64,000 nucleotides of DNA, from the NCBI RefSeq assembly GCF_002291445.1, contig NZ_CP014137.1, forward strand, positions 186,001-250,000, in the 5' to 3' direction. Each line of letters starts with the position of its first letter. The first letter of the stretch is position 1. Of the stretch, positions 31,127 through 40,513 are shown in pieces. The notes beneath the pieces are model-generated. The model did no database searches and had not been told where the DNA came from. It was given only the letters and a program-made list of their open reading frames with translations. Origin of the DNA: Brenneria goodwinii. Its GTDB lineage: Bacteria; Pseudomonadota; Gammaproteobacteria; Enterobacterales; Enterobacteriaceae. The translations under genes were made by a program, and so were the position numbers.

Positions 31127-31882
31127 ATGAAAACCGTAACAGTGAAAAATCTGGTGATAGGCGAAGGCGCTCCCAAAATTATCGTGTCATTGATGGGAAA
31201 AGATGTGCCAGCGATTAAGTCGGAAGCGCAATATTACAAGGATTTTGACTTTGATATTCTGGAATGGCGTATCGATCATTTTGATGATGTGGAAAATATT
31301 GAGAGTGTTATCGACGCGGCGCGCCAGCTCAGAAGCATCATTCACGATAAACCGATCCTCTTTACCTTTCGAACCGCCAAAGAAGGGGGGGAGAAGGATA
31401 TATCGCCCGATGATTATATTTCTCTGAATCAAAAGATCGTTGATAGCGGTCTGGTAGACATGATTGATCTGGAACTTTTTACCGGCGATCAATGGGTGAG
31501 TGCGACGATAGAGCATGCCCATGCCAAAGGGGTAAAAGTCATCATGTCCAATCATGATTTCCATAAAACACCGCCTAAAGAAGAAATTATCAAACGCCTG
31601 CGTAAAATGCAGGAACTCGGGGCCGATATTCCCAAGATCGCGCTCATGCCGCAGAGCAAAAACGATGTCGTGACTTTGCTGGCGGCTACGCTGGAAATGT
31701 ATGAAAAACATGCGGATCGCCCCATTATTACGATGTCGATGGCGAAACCCGGCATTATTTCGCGCTTATCGGGTGAAGTGTTTGGATCGGCCGCCACATT
31801 CGGCGCACTGAAAAAAGCGTCTGCTCCGGGGCAGATAGGTATTCAAGACTTAAGATCTGTTCTGAATATATTGCATCAATAA
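31127..31882 (+). CDS. aroD: Type I 3-dehydroquinate dehydratase
   Basis: Interconverts 3-dehydroquinate and 3-dehydroshikimate through a Schiff base. The 251 residues match E. coli AroD (252). The catalytic His is in SNHDFHKTP (about 143) and the Schiff-base Lys is in IPKIALMPQ (about 170). The C-terminal substrate loop reads [19 protein letters not shown]. Directly after ydiB, as in E. coli, so the pair links quinate to shikimate. The following 265-bp gap (31883-32147) shows no gene. Confidence 0.96.
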   Translation: MKTVTVKNLVIGEGAPKIIVSLMGKDVPAIKSEAQYYKDFDFDILEWRIDHFDDVENIESVIDAARQLRSIIHDKPILFTFRTAKEGGEKDISPDDYISLNQKIVDSGLVDMIDLELFTGDQWVSATIEHAHAKGVKVIMSNHDFHKTPPKEEIIKRLRKMQELGADIPKIALMPQSKNDVVTLLAATLEMYEKHADRPIITMSMAKPGIISRLSGEVFGSAATFGALKKASAPGQIGIQDLRSVLNILHQ

Positions 31883-32147
31883 TAAAGCGGCGTTTATTTA
31901 AATATTAAAACAGGAATCTGTCAGGAATTCTGAATAAATATCCGTACCCGTTATCACTCAAGTGGCAGCTGTGTCGGTATTCTGTCTCTGGCAAATTATC
32001 GGGTATATAAGATTACCGTTCAAATAGGTAATGGACGCTTTTATGTCATTTTTTTCGGTGGCTGCATTATCTGAGCCACGTTAATAACGGCGAGTGTTTC
32101 ACCTGTTGAATGGAGAAAAATCAATTCGGTCATGATTAGGAGTACCC

Positions 32148-33740
32148 ATGAAACTGGAAAAACCGAAAAGAATTAATGGTAGAGTCCCGGTCTTATCTGC
32201 TGAAGAAGCCGTAAAATATATTCCGGATGAAGCGACGCTGTGCGTGTTAGGCGCCGGCGGGGGCATTCTGGAAGCAACCACGCTCATTACGGCATTGTCT
32301 GAACGCTATAAAAGTACGCAATCGCCGCGTAATCTTTCTTTAATCAGCCCGACGGGATTGGGCGACCGGGCGGAAAAAGGAATTAGTCCACTCGCTCAGG
32401 AGGGATTGGTTAAATGGGCGCTGTGTGGCCACTGGGGACAATCTCCGCGTATTTCCGATTTGGCCGAACAAAACAAGATCAGCGCTTACAACTATCCGCA
32501 AGGCGTGTTAACCCAGGCCATCAGAGCGTCGGCCGCTCATCAGCCCGGTATTTTGAGCAATATCGGTATCGGTACGTTTGTTGACCCGCGCCAGCAAGGC
32601 GGGAAACTCAATGAAGTGACCAAAGAAGAGCTGATTAAACTGGTGGAAATTGATAATCAGGAATATCTCTTCTATAAGGCGATCGCGCCGAACATCGCCT
32701 TTATCCGCGCCACCACCTGCGATAGCGAAGGTTATGCCTCCTTTGAAGATGAAGTGATGTATCTGGACGCGTTGGTGATCGCGCAAGCGGTGCATAACAA
32801 TGGCGGCATTGTGATGATGCAGGTCCAGAAGATGGTCAAAAAAGCGACCCTTCATCCCAAATCCGTCAGAATTCCCGGCTATCTGGTGGATATTGTCGTC
32901 GTCGATCCGGCGCAAACGCAGCTTTATGGCGGCGCGCCGGTCAACCGCTTTATTTCCGGTGATTTTGTGCTTGATGACAGTACCAAAATGGAGATTCCGC
33001 TGAATCAGCGCAAGCTGGTGGCTCGTCGCGCGCTGTTTGAAATGCGCAAAGGGGCGGTGGGGAACGTCGGGGTCGGTATCGCGGATGGTATTGGTCTGGT
33101 GGCCAGAGAAGAGGGCTGCGCCGACGACTTCGTATTGACGGTGGAAACCGGTCCTATTGGCGGCATTACCACACAAGGCGTTGCTTTCGGCGCCAATGTT
33201 AATACGCGCGCCATTCTGGATATGACCTCCCAGTTCGACTTTTACCACGGCGGCGGGTTGGATGTCTGCTATTTGAGTTTTGCTGAAATAGATCAGCACG
33301 GTAATGTCGGCGTCCATAAATTTAATGGAAAAATTATGGGCACGGGGGGATTTATCGATATCAGTGCGACGTCGAAGAAAATCATATTTTGTGGAACGTT
33401 AACCGCAGGCAGTTTGAAAACCGAAGTCGGCGAAGGGAAGCTGAAAATTACTCAGGAAGGCAGAGTTAAGAAGTTTATAAAAGAAATACCGGAAATTACA
33501 TTCAGTGGAAAAATAGCGCTGGAGCGTGGGCTGGATGTTCGTTATATCACGGAGCGAGCGGTATTTACGTTGAAAGAAGACGGCCTGCATTTGGTTGAAA
33601 TTGCGCCCGGTGTGGATTTGGAAAAAGATATTTTATCCCAAATGGATTTTAAACCGATTATATCCAGTGACTTGCAGTTGATGGATGAAAGAATGTTTTG
33701 TGACAAAGTCATGGGGTTTATTTTACCTGAAGGTGAATAA
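32148..33740 (+). CDS. ydiF: Acetyl-CoA:acyl CoA-transferase YdiF
   Basis: Moves CoA between acetyl-CoA and other carboxylic acids through a glutamyl-CoA intermediate. The 530 residues match E. coli YdiF (531), with an N-terminal alpha-type and a C-terminal beta-type domain in one chain. The catalytic Glu lies in FVLTVETGPIGG (about 333). Glycine-rich CoA loops are LGAGGGILEATT and GAVGNVGVGIADG. aggag lies five bases before the ATG. It begins the second part of the cluster, which carries the acyl-CoA redox genes. Confidence 0.95.
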   Translation: MKLEKPKRINGRVPVLSAEEAVKYIPDEATLCVLGAGGGILEATTLITALSERYKSTQSPRNLSLISPTGLGDRAEKGISPLAQEGLVKWALCGHWGQSPRISDLAEQNKISAYNYPQGVLTQAIRASAAHQPGILSNIGIGTFVDPRQQGGKLNEVTKEELIKLVEIDNQEYLFYKAIAPNIAFIRATTCDSEGYASFEDEVMYLDALVIAQAVHNNGGIVMMQVQKMVKKATLHPKSVRIPGYLVDIVVVDPAQTQLYGGAPVNRFISGDFVLDDSTKMEIPLNQRKLVARRALFEMRKGAVGNVGVGIADGIGLVAREEGCADDFVLTVETGPIGGITTQGVAFGANVNTRAILDMTSQFDFYHGGGLDVCYLSFAEIDQHGNVGVHKFNGKIMGTGGFIDISATSKKIIFCGTLTAGSLKTEVGEGKLKITQEGRVKKFIKEIPEITFSGKIALERGLDVRYITERAVFTLKEDGLHLVEIAPGVDLEKDILSQMDFKPIISSDLQLMDERMFCDKVMGFILPEGE

Positions 33741-33761
33741 TAATAAATAGGAGTGCGGATT

Positions 33762-34910
33762 ATGGACTTTGCTTTAACCGAAGAGCAAGAGTTGCTGCTT
33801 GCCAGTATTCGGGAACTTATTACCAATAATTTCCCCGAAGAATATTTCAGAACATGCGACCAAACGGCAACCTACCCCAAAGAATTTATGAAGGCGCTAT
33901 CTGATAATGGTATTTCCTTATTGGGCGTGCCGGAGGAGTATAACGGCATACCGGCTGACTATGTGACCCAAATGCTTGCTCTGATGGAAGTGTCAAAATG
34001 CGGCGCGCCCGCGTTTCTGATCACCAACGGGCAATGTATTCACAGTATGCGGCGATTCGGATCGCCGGAGCAGTTACAGAAAACGGCTGAAAGCACATTG
34101 GCTACCGGCGATCCTGCGTACGCGCTGGCGCTCACGGAGCCTGGGGCGGGCTCGGACAACAATAGCGCGACAACCACATACACGCGCAAAAATGGCAAAG
34201 TGTATCTGAACGGCCAGAAAACCTTCATTACGGGGGCCAAAGAATATCCCTACATGCTGGTACTGGCCCGCGATCCCGAGCCCAAGGATCCGAAGAAAGC
34301 GTTCACCCTCTGGTGGGTTGAGTCGAATAGTCCGGGCATCAAAATTAACCCTTTGCATAAAATTGGCTGGCATATGCTGAGTACCTGCGAAGTCTACCTG
34401 GATAATGTCGAGGTAGATGAAAGCGATAGGGTGGGTGAAGAAGGCATGGGCTTCCTGAATGTGATGTATAACTTTGAAATGGAACGCCTGATCAACGCCG
34501 CCCGCAGTACCGGTTTCGCGGAGTGCGCATTTGAAGATGCCGCCAGATATGCCAACCAGCGCATTCAGTTTGGCAAACCAATCGGCTATAACCAGATGAT
34601 TCAGGAAAAACTGGCGTTAATGGCGATAAAAACCGAAAACATGCGCAACATGGTGTTGAAAGTGGCGTGGCAGGCGGATATGAATCAGTCGTTAAGAACC
34701 AGCGCGGCGCTGTGTAAGCTGTATTGCGCCCGTACCGCGCTTGAAGTTATTGATGACGCGATACAAATCATGGGCGGGCTGGGTTATACGGATGATGCGC
34801 GCGTTTCCAGATTCTGGCGCGATGTCCGTTGTGAAAGGATTGGCGGCGGAACGGATGAAATTATGATCTATATCGCCGGCCGCCAGATTCTGAAAGATTA
34901 TCAGAATTAA
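33762..34910 (+). CDS. ydiO: Acyl-CoA dehydrogenase YdiO (CaiA-like)
   Basis: FAD-dependent enzyme that reduces an enoyl-CoA or oxidises an acyl-CoA. The 382 residues match E. coli YdiO. FAD and substrate motifs are LTEPGAGSDNNS, QKTFITGAKE, RIQFGKPIGYNQM and IQIMGGLGY. The loop that holds the catalytic Glu in medium-chain enzymes reads ERIGGGTDEIM, the form seen in CaiA, the crotonobetainyl-CoA reductase. The ATG at 33762 with taggag upstream is preferred to a GTG at 33753. It should pass electrons to or from YdiQRST. Confidence 0.94.
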   Translation: MDFALTEEQELLLASIRELITNNFPEEYFRTCDQTATYPKEFMKALSDNGISLLGVPEEYNGIPADYVTQMLALMEVSKCGAPAFLITNGQCIHSMRRFGSPEQLQKTAESTLATGDPAYALALTEPGAGSDNNSATTTYTRKNGKVYLNGQKTFITGAKEYPYMLVLARDPEPKDPKKAFTLWWVESNSPGIKINPLHKIGWHMLSTCEVYLDNVEVDESDRVGEEGMGFLNVMYNFEMERLINAARSTGFAECAFEDAARYANQRIQFGKPIGYNQMIQEKLALMAIKTENMRNMVLKVAWQADMNQSLRTSAALCKLYCARTALEVIDDAIQIMGGLGYTDDARVSRFWRDVRCERIGGGTDEIMIYIAGRQILKDYQN

Positions 34911-34913
34911 GCC

Positions 34914-35010
34914 GCCCCTTCGCAGGGGAAGGGGTTTTAATCAGCTAGCTCCTCCCCCTGACAAGGGGGAGGCTGGGTGGGGGTAATTAACGGCACTATT
35001 TCGAACTTTA
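34914..35010 (+). repeat. Palindromic C/G-run repeat, copy 2
   Basis: cccttcgcaggggaagggg and cctccccctgacaagggggagg are two palindromic blocks. They are followed by ctgggtgggggtaattaacgg and tttcgaacttt, which match copy 1 (17241-17350) in opposite orientation. It fills the gap between the convergent genes ydiO and ydiP and may also stop transcription. Confidence 0.7.
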
Positions 35011-35038
35011 TAAATAGGGGATGGGTTTCCTGAGACGG

Positions 35039-35950
35039 TCAGATTAACATTCCCTGATTTTCATCGCACCCTGTAATATATTCCAGATTATTGAGATCGC
35101 TTTTAAACTGTTTTCTGTATTCAGAGGGGGAACAACCGACATGCCGAATAAATAATTTTGTGAAATGGTCGACATTATCGTATCCGACTCTGAAAGAAAT
35201 TTCATTTAGGCACAATTCCGTGTTAGTCAATGAAAACTTTGCTTCTGTAATCCGGCGTCGAATGACATAGTTGATGGGGGAAATATTATATTCTTTTGTA
35301 AACTCATGACAAATATAGCTCACGCTGGCGCGGAACTTCTTTGCCAGTCGATCCAGGGTGATTTTTTCTCTGTAATTATTATTCAAATAAACCAAAATAT
35401 CTTTTACCAAAACATCTTTTATTATATGCCCGGAGTCCGTTCGATAGGCATTTTTGAAATTGTCATAAAATATGACCGTAAGCGCATAGCCAAAAGCATC
35501 ATAGACGGATGACGGGATACTATTCTTTTGTTTCGGCAATATCATGCTGATTTCTTGGAAAATGCTTTTTATAACATCTTTGTTTTTGACGGCGGAAACA
35601 ACAGGACATGAGTTCGGCTGCATTACCCGGCCTTCATCAAGACCCTTAATCTTGAAGCCATAAACCGCGCAAGTATAGGTCGTTGCGGGCGATGCGCTAT
35701 CAGACGCCACGGCGTGCAGGCTGCCGCGCTCAATGACCACGATATCTCCAGCCTGAGCGATGTAGTTCGATGAGTCTATGGTGAGTTTGGCAACGCCTGT
35801 TTTCACATAGATCAGTTCGGTTTCAGCTTCATGCACATGATGGCCGGACTCCCAGTTTGGGTCATCGCTAATAACATATCTGGATAGCTTCGGCATCAGT
35901 CCGTTTTCAAAAATGGTATCCGTTTTATTGTCAAACCAATGCTGATACAT
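35039..35950 (-). CDS. ydiP: AraC-type regulator YdiP
   Basis: Transcription factor of 303 residues, the same length as E. coli YdiP. An N-terminal cupin-like sensor (about 20-110: WESGHHVHEAETELIYVKTG, AGDIVVIERGSLHAV) precedes an AraC DNA-binding domain with two helix-turn-helix motifs (about 190-290: ITLDRLAKKFRASVSYICHEF and CLNEISFRVGYDNVDHFTKLF). The ATG at 35950 has ggagg five bases upstream and is preferred to the longer frame. It is divergent from ydiQRST and probably controls ydiFO and ydiQRST-fadK. Confidence 0.93.
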   Translation of the reverse strand: MYQHWFDNKTDTIFENGLMPKLSRYVISDDPNWESGHHVHEAETELIYVKTGVAKLTIDSSNYIAQAGDIVVIERGSLHAVASDSASPATTYTCAVYGFKIKGLDEGRVMQPNSCPVVSAVKNKDVIKSIFQEISMILPKQKNSIPSSVYDAFGYALTVIFYDNFKNAYRTDSGHIIKDVLVKDILVYLNNNYREKITLDRLAKKFRASVSYICHEFTKEYNISPINYVIRRRITEAKFSLTNTELCLNEISFRVGYDNVDHFTKLFIRHVGCSPSEYRKQFKSDLNNLEYITGCDENQGMLI

Positions 35951-36260
35951 GACTACCTCCGCGTTTAATCGTAAGGTGTTAGCCAACAATTAGATGATGA
36001 GAAAATATAGCAACCGATGACAGTTATAACACGGATCCGGCGCGCAAAAACAAGATTGTTTGTATGCTATGCAAGATAGTATGGCAGCCGAAAAATTCGA
36101 TAAAACACACAATCGTTACAGGAATTGATCTATTTCTCTCTCTCCTCCACGCCCTGACGGCGCCTGTAATAGTCAAATTTCACACGCTGAATTTACAACG
36201 ACAACGTAATTTTATTTTTTCACCGGAATTGCGAAAATCCTCCCAAAAAAGATCATTATT

Positions 36261-36276
36261 TATGATGCATATCACA
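36261..36276. promoter_or_regulatory. Candidate CRP-binding site
   Basis: TATGA-tgcata-TCACA differs by one base from TGTGA-N6-TCACA. It lies between the divergent ydiP and ydiQ, where catabolite control of both would make sense. Short motifs occur by chance, so this is tentative. Confidence 0.35.
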
Positions 36277-36586
36277 CCCTTTTTTCTCATCCTTTTGGGC
36301 GTGTTCATTTCGTGTTTAACGCCATTCTATCCTCATGTATTACTTTGTCAGAACAAATAAAAAATAAGTAATTAACATGTCATTATAGGACGCCACTTTT
36401 TTTTGCAAGATAGTTGGTAACTAAAACATATTATCATGTCGTTTTTTCTCCCGAACAGTATCAATATATCACCATACACTTTGTATATCCCTTTGAGATA
36501 AATAGCTTTTGTCATCAATAAATTTCATGGGGAAACAAAGAAATTTATTTTACCTATTAAAAATGCATAGCCGAAGTAAGGGGATA

Positions 36587-36718
36587 TATACCCATCATAC
36601 TTCAAGTTGTACTCGGTCACCTGAATCGCTTATCTGAGTAAGCACAGCGGGATTAATAAGACGTGTTGCAAGGCTCATGAATGAACCTTGTCCCGCACCG
36701 CGAATTATTTTGGGTATA
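36587..36718 (+). repeat. ERIC-like element, diverged
   Basis: It starts tatacccatcatacttcaagttg and ends cgaattattttgggtata, the two ERIC termini. The centre cctgaatcgcttatctgagtaagc keeps the palindromic core. At 132 bp it is close to the 127-bp canonical length. Confidence 0.8.
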
Positions 36719-36739
36719 GATGTTTAACCGGAGAAAAAC

Positions 36740-36880
36740 ATGCGCCAACAAAAGATCTTTCCCCTTTCTTTATTGCCGGCGATCGGCATTTATCTGAATC
36801 GTTTTATTCACCCGCAGGGGCATCACCATTTAGGTTCGGCGGTCTTTGCCGCTGAGCCGAATATCTGTTATTGCCGATAG
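36740..36880 (+). pseudogene. 46-codon remnant of a YdiM/YdiN-type MFS gene
   Basis: A short frame with ggag six bases before the ATG. It begins MRQQKIFPLSLLPAIGIYLN and continues RFIHPQG. This parallels the start of YdiN (MSQHKAFNAPFLLAAIGIYL, then SYFLHG): M-x-Q-x-K-x-F, LL, AIGIYL and F(I/L)H are shared. After about 25 codons similarity stops and the frame ends in tag at 36878. That stop overlaps the ydiQ ribosome-binding site (taggag). It looks like the 5' stub of a deleted third transporter gene. It could still be translated and couple to ydiQ. Confidence 0.65.
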
Positions 36881-36888
36881 GAGATACC

Positions 36889-37653
36889 ATGAAAATCATA
36901 ACCTGCTTCAAGCTGGTACCCGAAGAGCAAGACATTGTGGTTACCGCACAACAGACGCTCAATTTTGATCGCACCGACGCCAAGATCAGCCAGTTCGATC
37001 TGAATGCCATTGAAGCTGCCGTACAGTTGGCCGGCGATGAGGGTCAGGTAACGGCGCTCAGCGTGGGCGGTAAGTATTTGGAAAACACCAAGGTACGTAA
37101 AGACGTACTGTCACGCGGTCCGCAGGCGCTCTATTTGGTTCAGGATGCGCATCTGGAACAGGCGTTGCCGAAAGATACCGCTCAGGCTCTGGCCGCGGCG
37201 GCCGGTAAGATCGGATTCGATCTGATACTGTTCGGCGAAGGTTCTGGCGACCTGTACGCCCAACAGGTCGGGCTGCTGGTCGGCGAGATGCTGCAACTTC
37301 CCACGGTTAATGCCGTCAGTAATATCCAAGTTGTCGATAATCACGTCCTGGTTGAACGTACATTGGAAGAAGAAGTGGAAGTGCTGGAGTTACCGCTTCC
37401 GGCCGTACTTTGCGTCACTTCCGATATCAATGTTCCCAAAATTCCGACTATGAAGGCCATCCTCGGCGCGGGGAAAAAACCGGTAACGCAATGGAAGGCC
37501 GGCGACATCGGCTGGACACCGACTCAGCCCTATTCCGAACTTATCCATGTCCATGTGCCGCCGCAGGCAGAACGTAAACACATCATCATTGAAAGCGATA
37601 CGCCAGAAGCGATTGGTGAGTTGGCGGAACATCTGAAAAAAGTGCTGAACTAA
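36889..37653 (+). CDS. ydiQ: Electron transfer flavoprotein beta-like YdiQ (FixA-like)
   Basis: Small subunit of an electron-transfer flavoprotein for the YdiO dehydrogenase. The 254 residues match E. coli YdiQ. ETF-beta features are [38 protein letters not shown] and [14 protein letters not shown]. The ATG at 36889 with taggag five bases upstream is preferred to a GTG/ATG extension from 36871. First of four co-directional genes, ydiQRST, parallel to fixABCX. Confidence 0.94.
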   Translation: MKIITCFKLVPEEQDIVVTAQQTLNFDRTDAKISQFDLNAIEAAVQLAGDEGQVTALSVGGKYLENTKVRKDVLSRGPQALYLVQDAHLEQALPKDTAQALAAAAGKIGFDLILFGEGSGDLYAQQVGLLVGEMLQLPTVNAVSNIQVVDNHVLVERTLEEEVEVLELPLPAVLCVTSDINVPKIPTMKAILGAGKKPVTQWKAGDIGWTPTQPYSELIHVHVPPQAERKHIIIESDTPEAIGELAEHLKKVLN

Positions 37654-37675
37654 TCCGAAACGGAGAAAAATCACC

Positions 37676-38629
37676 ATGAGTAAATTAACCAATGTCTGGG
37701 TGTTCAGCGACAACATCGATCGCTACGCCGATTTGTTGGCGGGCGCCCGTCAGTGGGGGGAACACGTCAACGTACTGGTACAGGATTCCGACGCGGCGTC
37801 ATCCGTTAAGCTGTTAGGGGCGGATATGATCTATGTTCTGGGGGAGAAATCCGCCCGGCAGCGCATAGAAAACTATGCTGAAACCATCGCTTCCCTTGTG
37901 GAAAAACCCGCCGCGCAGCCACGGCCCGTCGCCCTGATCCTGATGTCTGCGACCAAACGCGGTAAAGCGCTGGCGGCCAGACTGAGCATTCTGCTCGATG
38001 CGGCGGTGGTTAACGACGTTACTTCACTGACCGTCAGCGATGACGGCACCTATGCCGAGCACCGGATGTACGGCGGGTTGGCATTCGGCAGAGAAAAAAT
38101 CAATACGCCGATTGCCATTGTCACGCTGGCGCCCGGCGCCGTAGAGCCGGTATCGGCAAATCAAACTCACGACTGTCCGCTATCACAGGTGAACTATGTC
38201 GCGCCTCGTCAGGAAATTTTGTGCAAGGAACGCCGGAAAAAATCGTTGAGCAGCGTTGACCTGAGTAAAGCCAAACGCGTGGTCGGTGTGGGCCGTGGTT
38301 TGGTTTCTCAGGATGATTTGCGCATGGTACAGGAACTGGCGACGGCGCTCGGTGCGGAGGTCGGTTGTTCCCGGCCGATTGCCGAAGGCGAACACTGGAT
38401 GGAACGCGAACGCTATATCGGCGTATCAGGCGTACTGCTGAAATCCGATCTCTATCTGACGCTGGGTATTTCCGGGCAGATCCAGCATATGGTCGGGGGC
38501 AATGGCGCGAAAATCATCGTCGCCATCAATAAAGATAAGAACGCGCCTATTTTCAAATACGCCGACTACGGTCTGGTCGGGGACATTTACAAAGTGGTTC
38601 CCGCCCTGATAGCGCAACTGACTCGTTAA
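37676..38629 (+). CDS. ydiR: Electron transfer flavoprotein alpha-like YdiR (FixB-like)
   Basis: Large, FAD-binding subunit partner of YdiQ. The 317 residues are near the E. coli length (312). The C-terminal ETF-alpha FAD domain is clear: VVGVGRGLVSQDDLRMVQELA, GCSRPIAEGEHW, YIGVSGVLLKSDLYLTLGISG and NKDKNAPIFKYADYGLVGD. It starts 22 bp after ydiQ, with ggag nine bases upstream of the ATG. Confidence 0.94.
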   Translation: MSKLTNVWVFSDNIDRYADLLAGARQWGEHVNVLVQDSDAASSVKLLGADMIYVLGEKSARQRIENYAETIASLVEKPAAQPRPVALILMSATKRGKALAARLSILLDAAVVNDVTSLTVSDDGTYAEHRMYGGLAFGREKINTPIAIVTLAPGAVEPVSANQTHDCPLSQVNYVAPRQEILCKERRKKSLSSVDLSKAKRVVGVGRGLVSQDDLRMVQELATALGAEVGCSRPIAEGEHWMERERYIGVSGVLLKSDLYLTLGISGQIQHMVGGNGAKIIVAINKDKNAPIFKYADYGLVGDIYKVVPALIAQLTR

Positions 38630-38652
38630 TAATGTGAGTCCCGCCGCCTTAG

Positions 38653-38713
38653 CCCCATAGATTTCGCGGTGCAGGAAGCCAACGCACCTGCAACTTGAAA
38701 GATGAAGGGGATA
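38653..38713 (-). repeat. ERIC element lacking its central core
   Basis: ccccatagatttcgcggtgcaggaag runs straight into ccaacgcacctgcaacttgaaagatgaaggggata. Both ERIC ends are present and the central palindrome is deleted. It lies between ydiR and ydiS, inside the presumed operon. Confidence 0.7.
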
Positions 38714-38740
38714 GGCGTGGCGGGATAGGGAGCCGAGATA

Positions 38741-40030
38741 ATGTCGGAAGAAAAATTCGATGCCATCGTGGTTGGCGCAGGCTGTGCGGGCTGCGTCGCC
38801 GGTTATGTCATGGCAAAAGCCGGGCTGGATGTGCTGGTCATCGAGCGCGGCAATGCCGCCGGCAGCAAAAACATGACCGGGGGGCGCCTTTACGCGCACA
38901 GTCTGGAAAAAATCATGCCCGGCTTTGCGCAGGAAGCGCCGGTTGAGCGGAAGGTCACCCGGGAAAAGATCTCATTTCTTACAGACGAAAGCGCCGTCAC
39001 CCTGGATTTCCACAGCGAACAACCGGATATCGCATCGAAAGCCTCTTACACCGTGCTGCGCAACCTGTTCGATCCCTGGTTGATGGAAAAAGCGGAACAG
39101 GCCGGGGTGCAATTTATTCCTGGCGTCCGGGTCGATTCTCTGCTCAGGGAAGGCCATCGGGTAACCGGGGTGCAAGCCGGCGAGGATTCGCTGGAAGCCA
39201 ATATCGTCATTCTGGCCGACGGCGTTAACTCGCTTCTTGGCCGCGCTATCGGAATGGTGCCGGCATCCTCGCCTCATCACTATGCCGTGGGCGTCAAAGA
39301 AGTGATATCCCTGTCGTCATCCCAAATTGAAGACCGTTTTAATCTCTCTGCTGGCGAAGGCGCGGCCTGGCTGTTTGCCGGTTCGCCGTCAAACGGCCTG
39401 ATGGGGGGCGGATTCCTTTACACCAATCGGGATTCCCTCTCGCTTGGGCTGGTCTGCGGCCTGGGCGACATGGGGCACGCCACCAAAAGCGTGCCGCAGA
39501 TGCTGGAAGATTTTAAACAGCATCCCGCCGTTCGTCCGCTAATTCAGGGCGGCACGCTGTTGGAATATTCCGCGCATATGGTGCCGGAGGGCGGACTGGC
39601 GATGGTGCCGCCGCTGATGGACGACGGCGTGATGATTGTCGGGGACGCGGCAGGGTTGTGCCTGAATCTGGGCTACACCGTCCGCGGGATGGATTTGGCC
39701 ATAGCCTCGGCGGAAGCGGCGGCGTTGACCGCCATTGAAGCGAAGAACAGCCAGGACTTTTCCGCCGGCGGGCTGGCGGCTTACAAGAAAAAACTGGAAC
39801 AAAGCTTTGTGCTGCGCGATATGCACCTCTATCGCAAGCTGCCGGCGCTGATGGAGAATCCACGCTTGTTTAGCCAATATCCCCGGATGGTCGCCGACAT
39901 CATGACCGATATGTTCATTATTGACGGTACCCCCAGTAAACCTGTGCGTTCAAAAATACTGACCCGGTCCAAACAGGTCGGGCTGATGAATCTGCTGAAG
40001 GATGGCATCAAAGGGGCGACGGCGTTATGA
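38741..40030 (+). CDS. ydiS: FixC-like flavoprotein oxidoreductase YdiS
   Basis: Quinone-linked or ferredoxin-linked flavoprotein of the ETF-quinone oxidoreductase/FixC family. The 429 residues equal the E. coli length. The FAD dinucleotide site is IVVGAGCAGCVAGYVMAKAGLDVLVIERG, the second FAD contact is VMIVGDAAGLCLNLGYTVRGMDLAIAS, and NMTGGRLYAHSLE is conserved. It overlaps ydiT by 4 bp (ATGA). Confidence 0.95.
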   Translation: MSEEKFDAIVVGAGCAGCVAGYVMAKAGLDVLVIERGNAAGSKNMTGGRLYAHSLEKIMPGFAQEAPVERKVTREKISFLTDESAVTLDFHSEQPDIASKASYTVLRNLFDPWLMEKAEQAGVQFIPGVRVDSLLREGHRVTGVQAGEDSLEANIVILADGVNSLLGRAIGMVPASSPHHYAVGVKEVISLSSSQIEDRFNLSAGEGAAWLFAGSPSNGLMGGGFLYTNRDSLSLGLVCGLGDMGHATKSVPQMLEDFKQHPAVRPLIQGGTLLEYSAHMVPEGGLAMVPPLMDDGVMIVGDAAGLCLNLGYTVRGMDLAIASAEAAALTAIEAKNSQDFSAGGLAAYKKKLEQSFVLRDMHLYRKLPALMENPRLFSQYPRMVADIMTDMFIIDGTPSKPVRSKILTRSKQVGLMNLLKDGIKGATAL

Positions 40031-40320
40031 GCAGCGAAAATACGGTAAACGTGGACGTAAAACTGGGCGTCAATAAATTCAGGGTGGATGAAAGCAATCC
40101 GCATATTATCCTGGTCGAGAACCCCGATATGGAACAGTTCCGCAAACTGATTAACGCCTGTCCCGCCGGCCTCTATAAGCAGGACGCCGAAGGCAATATC
40201 CATTTTGACTATGCGGGATGTTTGGAGTGCGGAACGTGCCGGGTACTCTGCGGCGATACCATTCTGCAAAAATGGGAGTACCCCCAAGGCACCTTTGGTG
40301 TTGAGTTTCGTTTCGGCTAA
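40027..40320 (+). CDS. ydiT: Ferredoxin-like protein YdiT (FixX-like)
   Basis: Small iron-sulfur partner of YdiS, 97 residues as in E. coli. Cysteines occur in NACPAGLYKQ and as a cluster in CLECGTCRVLC, giving one [4Fe-4S] site of the FixX type. Translation is coupled to ydiS by an ATGA overlap. The 193-bp gap to fadK begins with a palindrome-like ccccctttcatcgggg. Confidence 0.94.
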   Translation: MSSENTVNVDVKLGVNKFRVDESNPHIILVENPDMEQFRKLINACPAGLYKQDAEGNIHFDYAGCLECGTCRVLCGDTILQKWEYPQGTFGVEFRFG

Positions 40321-40513
40321 TCCCCCTTTCATCGGGGAAGGCGTACTGGCCGGCTACGCCCCCTTCCTATGCAGGCGCCAGGGCTGGCTTATCCGCTGAA
40401 TACGGTTTCGGTGCGATAGGCCACCCCTTTTTATGTACGTAGCGACCCGACATGTCGGCTATTGACTGATAAAACGGCGCCGCGCGGCAGCCGTTATAAC
40501 TGAGATAAGAAGA

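Larger units (their letters stand above)
35951..36739. other. Divergent ydiP-ydiQ promoter region
   Basis: About 790 mostly AT-rich bases. It holds a candidate CRP site (36261-36276) and a full-length but diverged ERIC element (36587-36718). A 98-codon frame (36064-36360) has no recognisable domain and is not called. Confidence 0.6.

Noticed and set aside
36064..36360. 98-codon frame upstream of ydiQ
   Set aside because: AT-rich region, no start signal, and it contains the candidate CRP site; composition looks non-coding.
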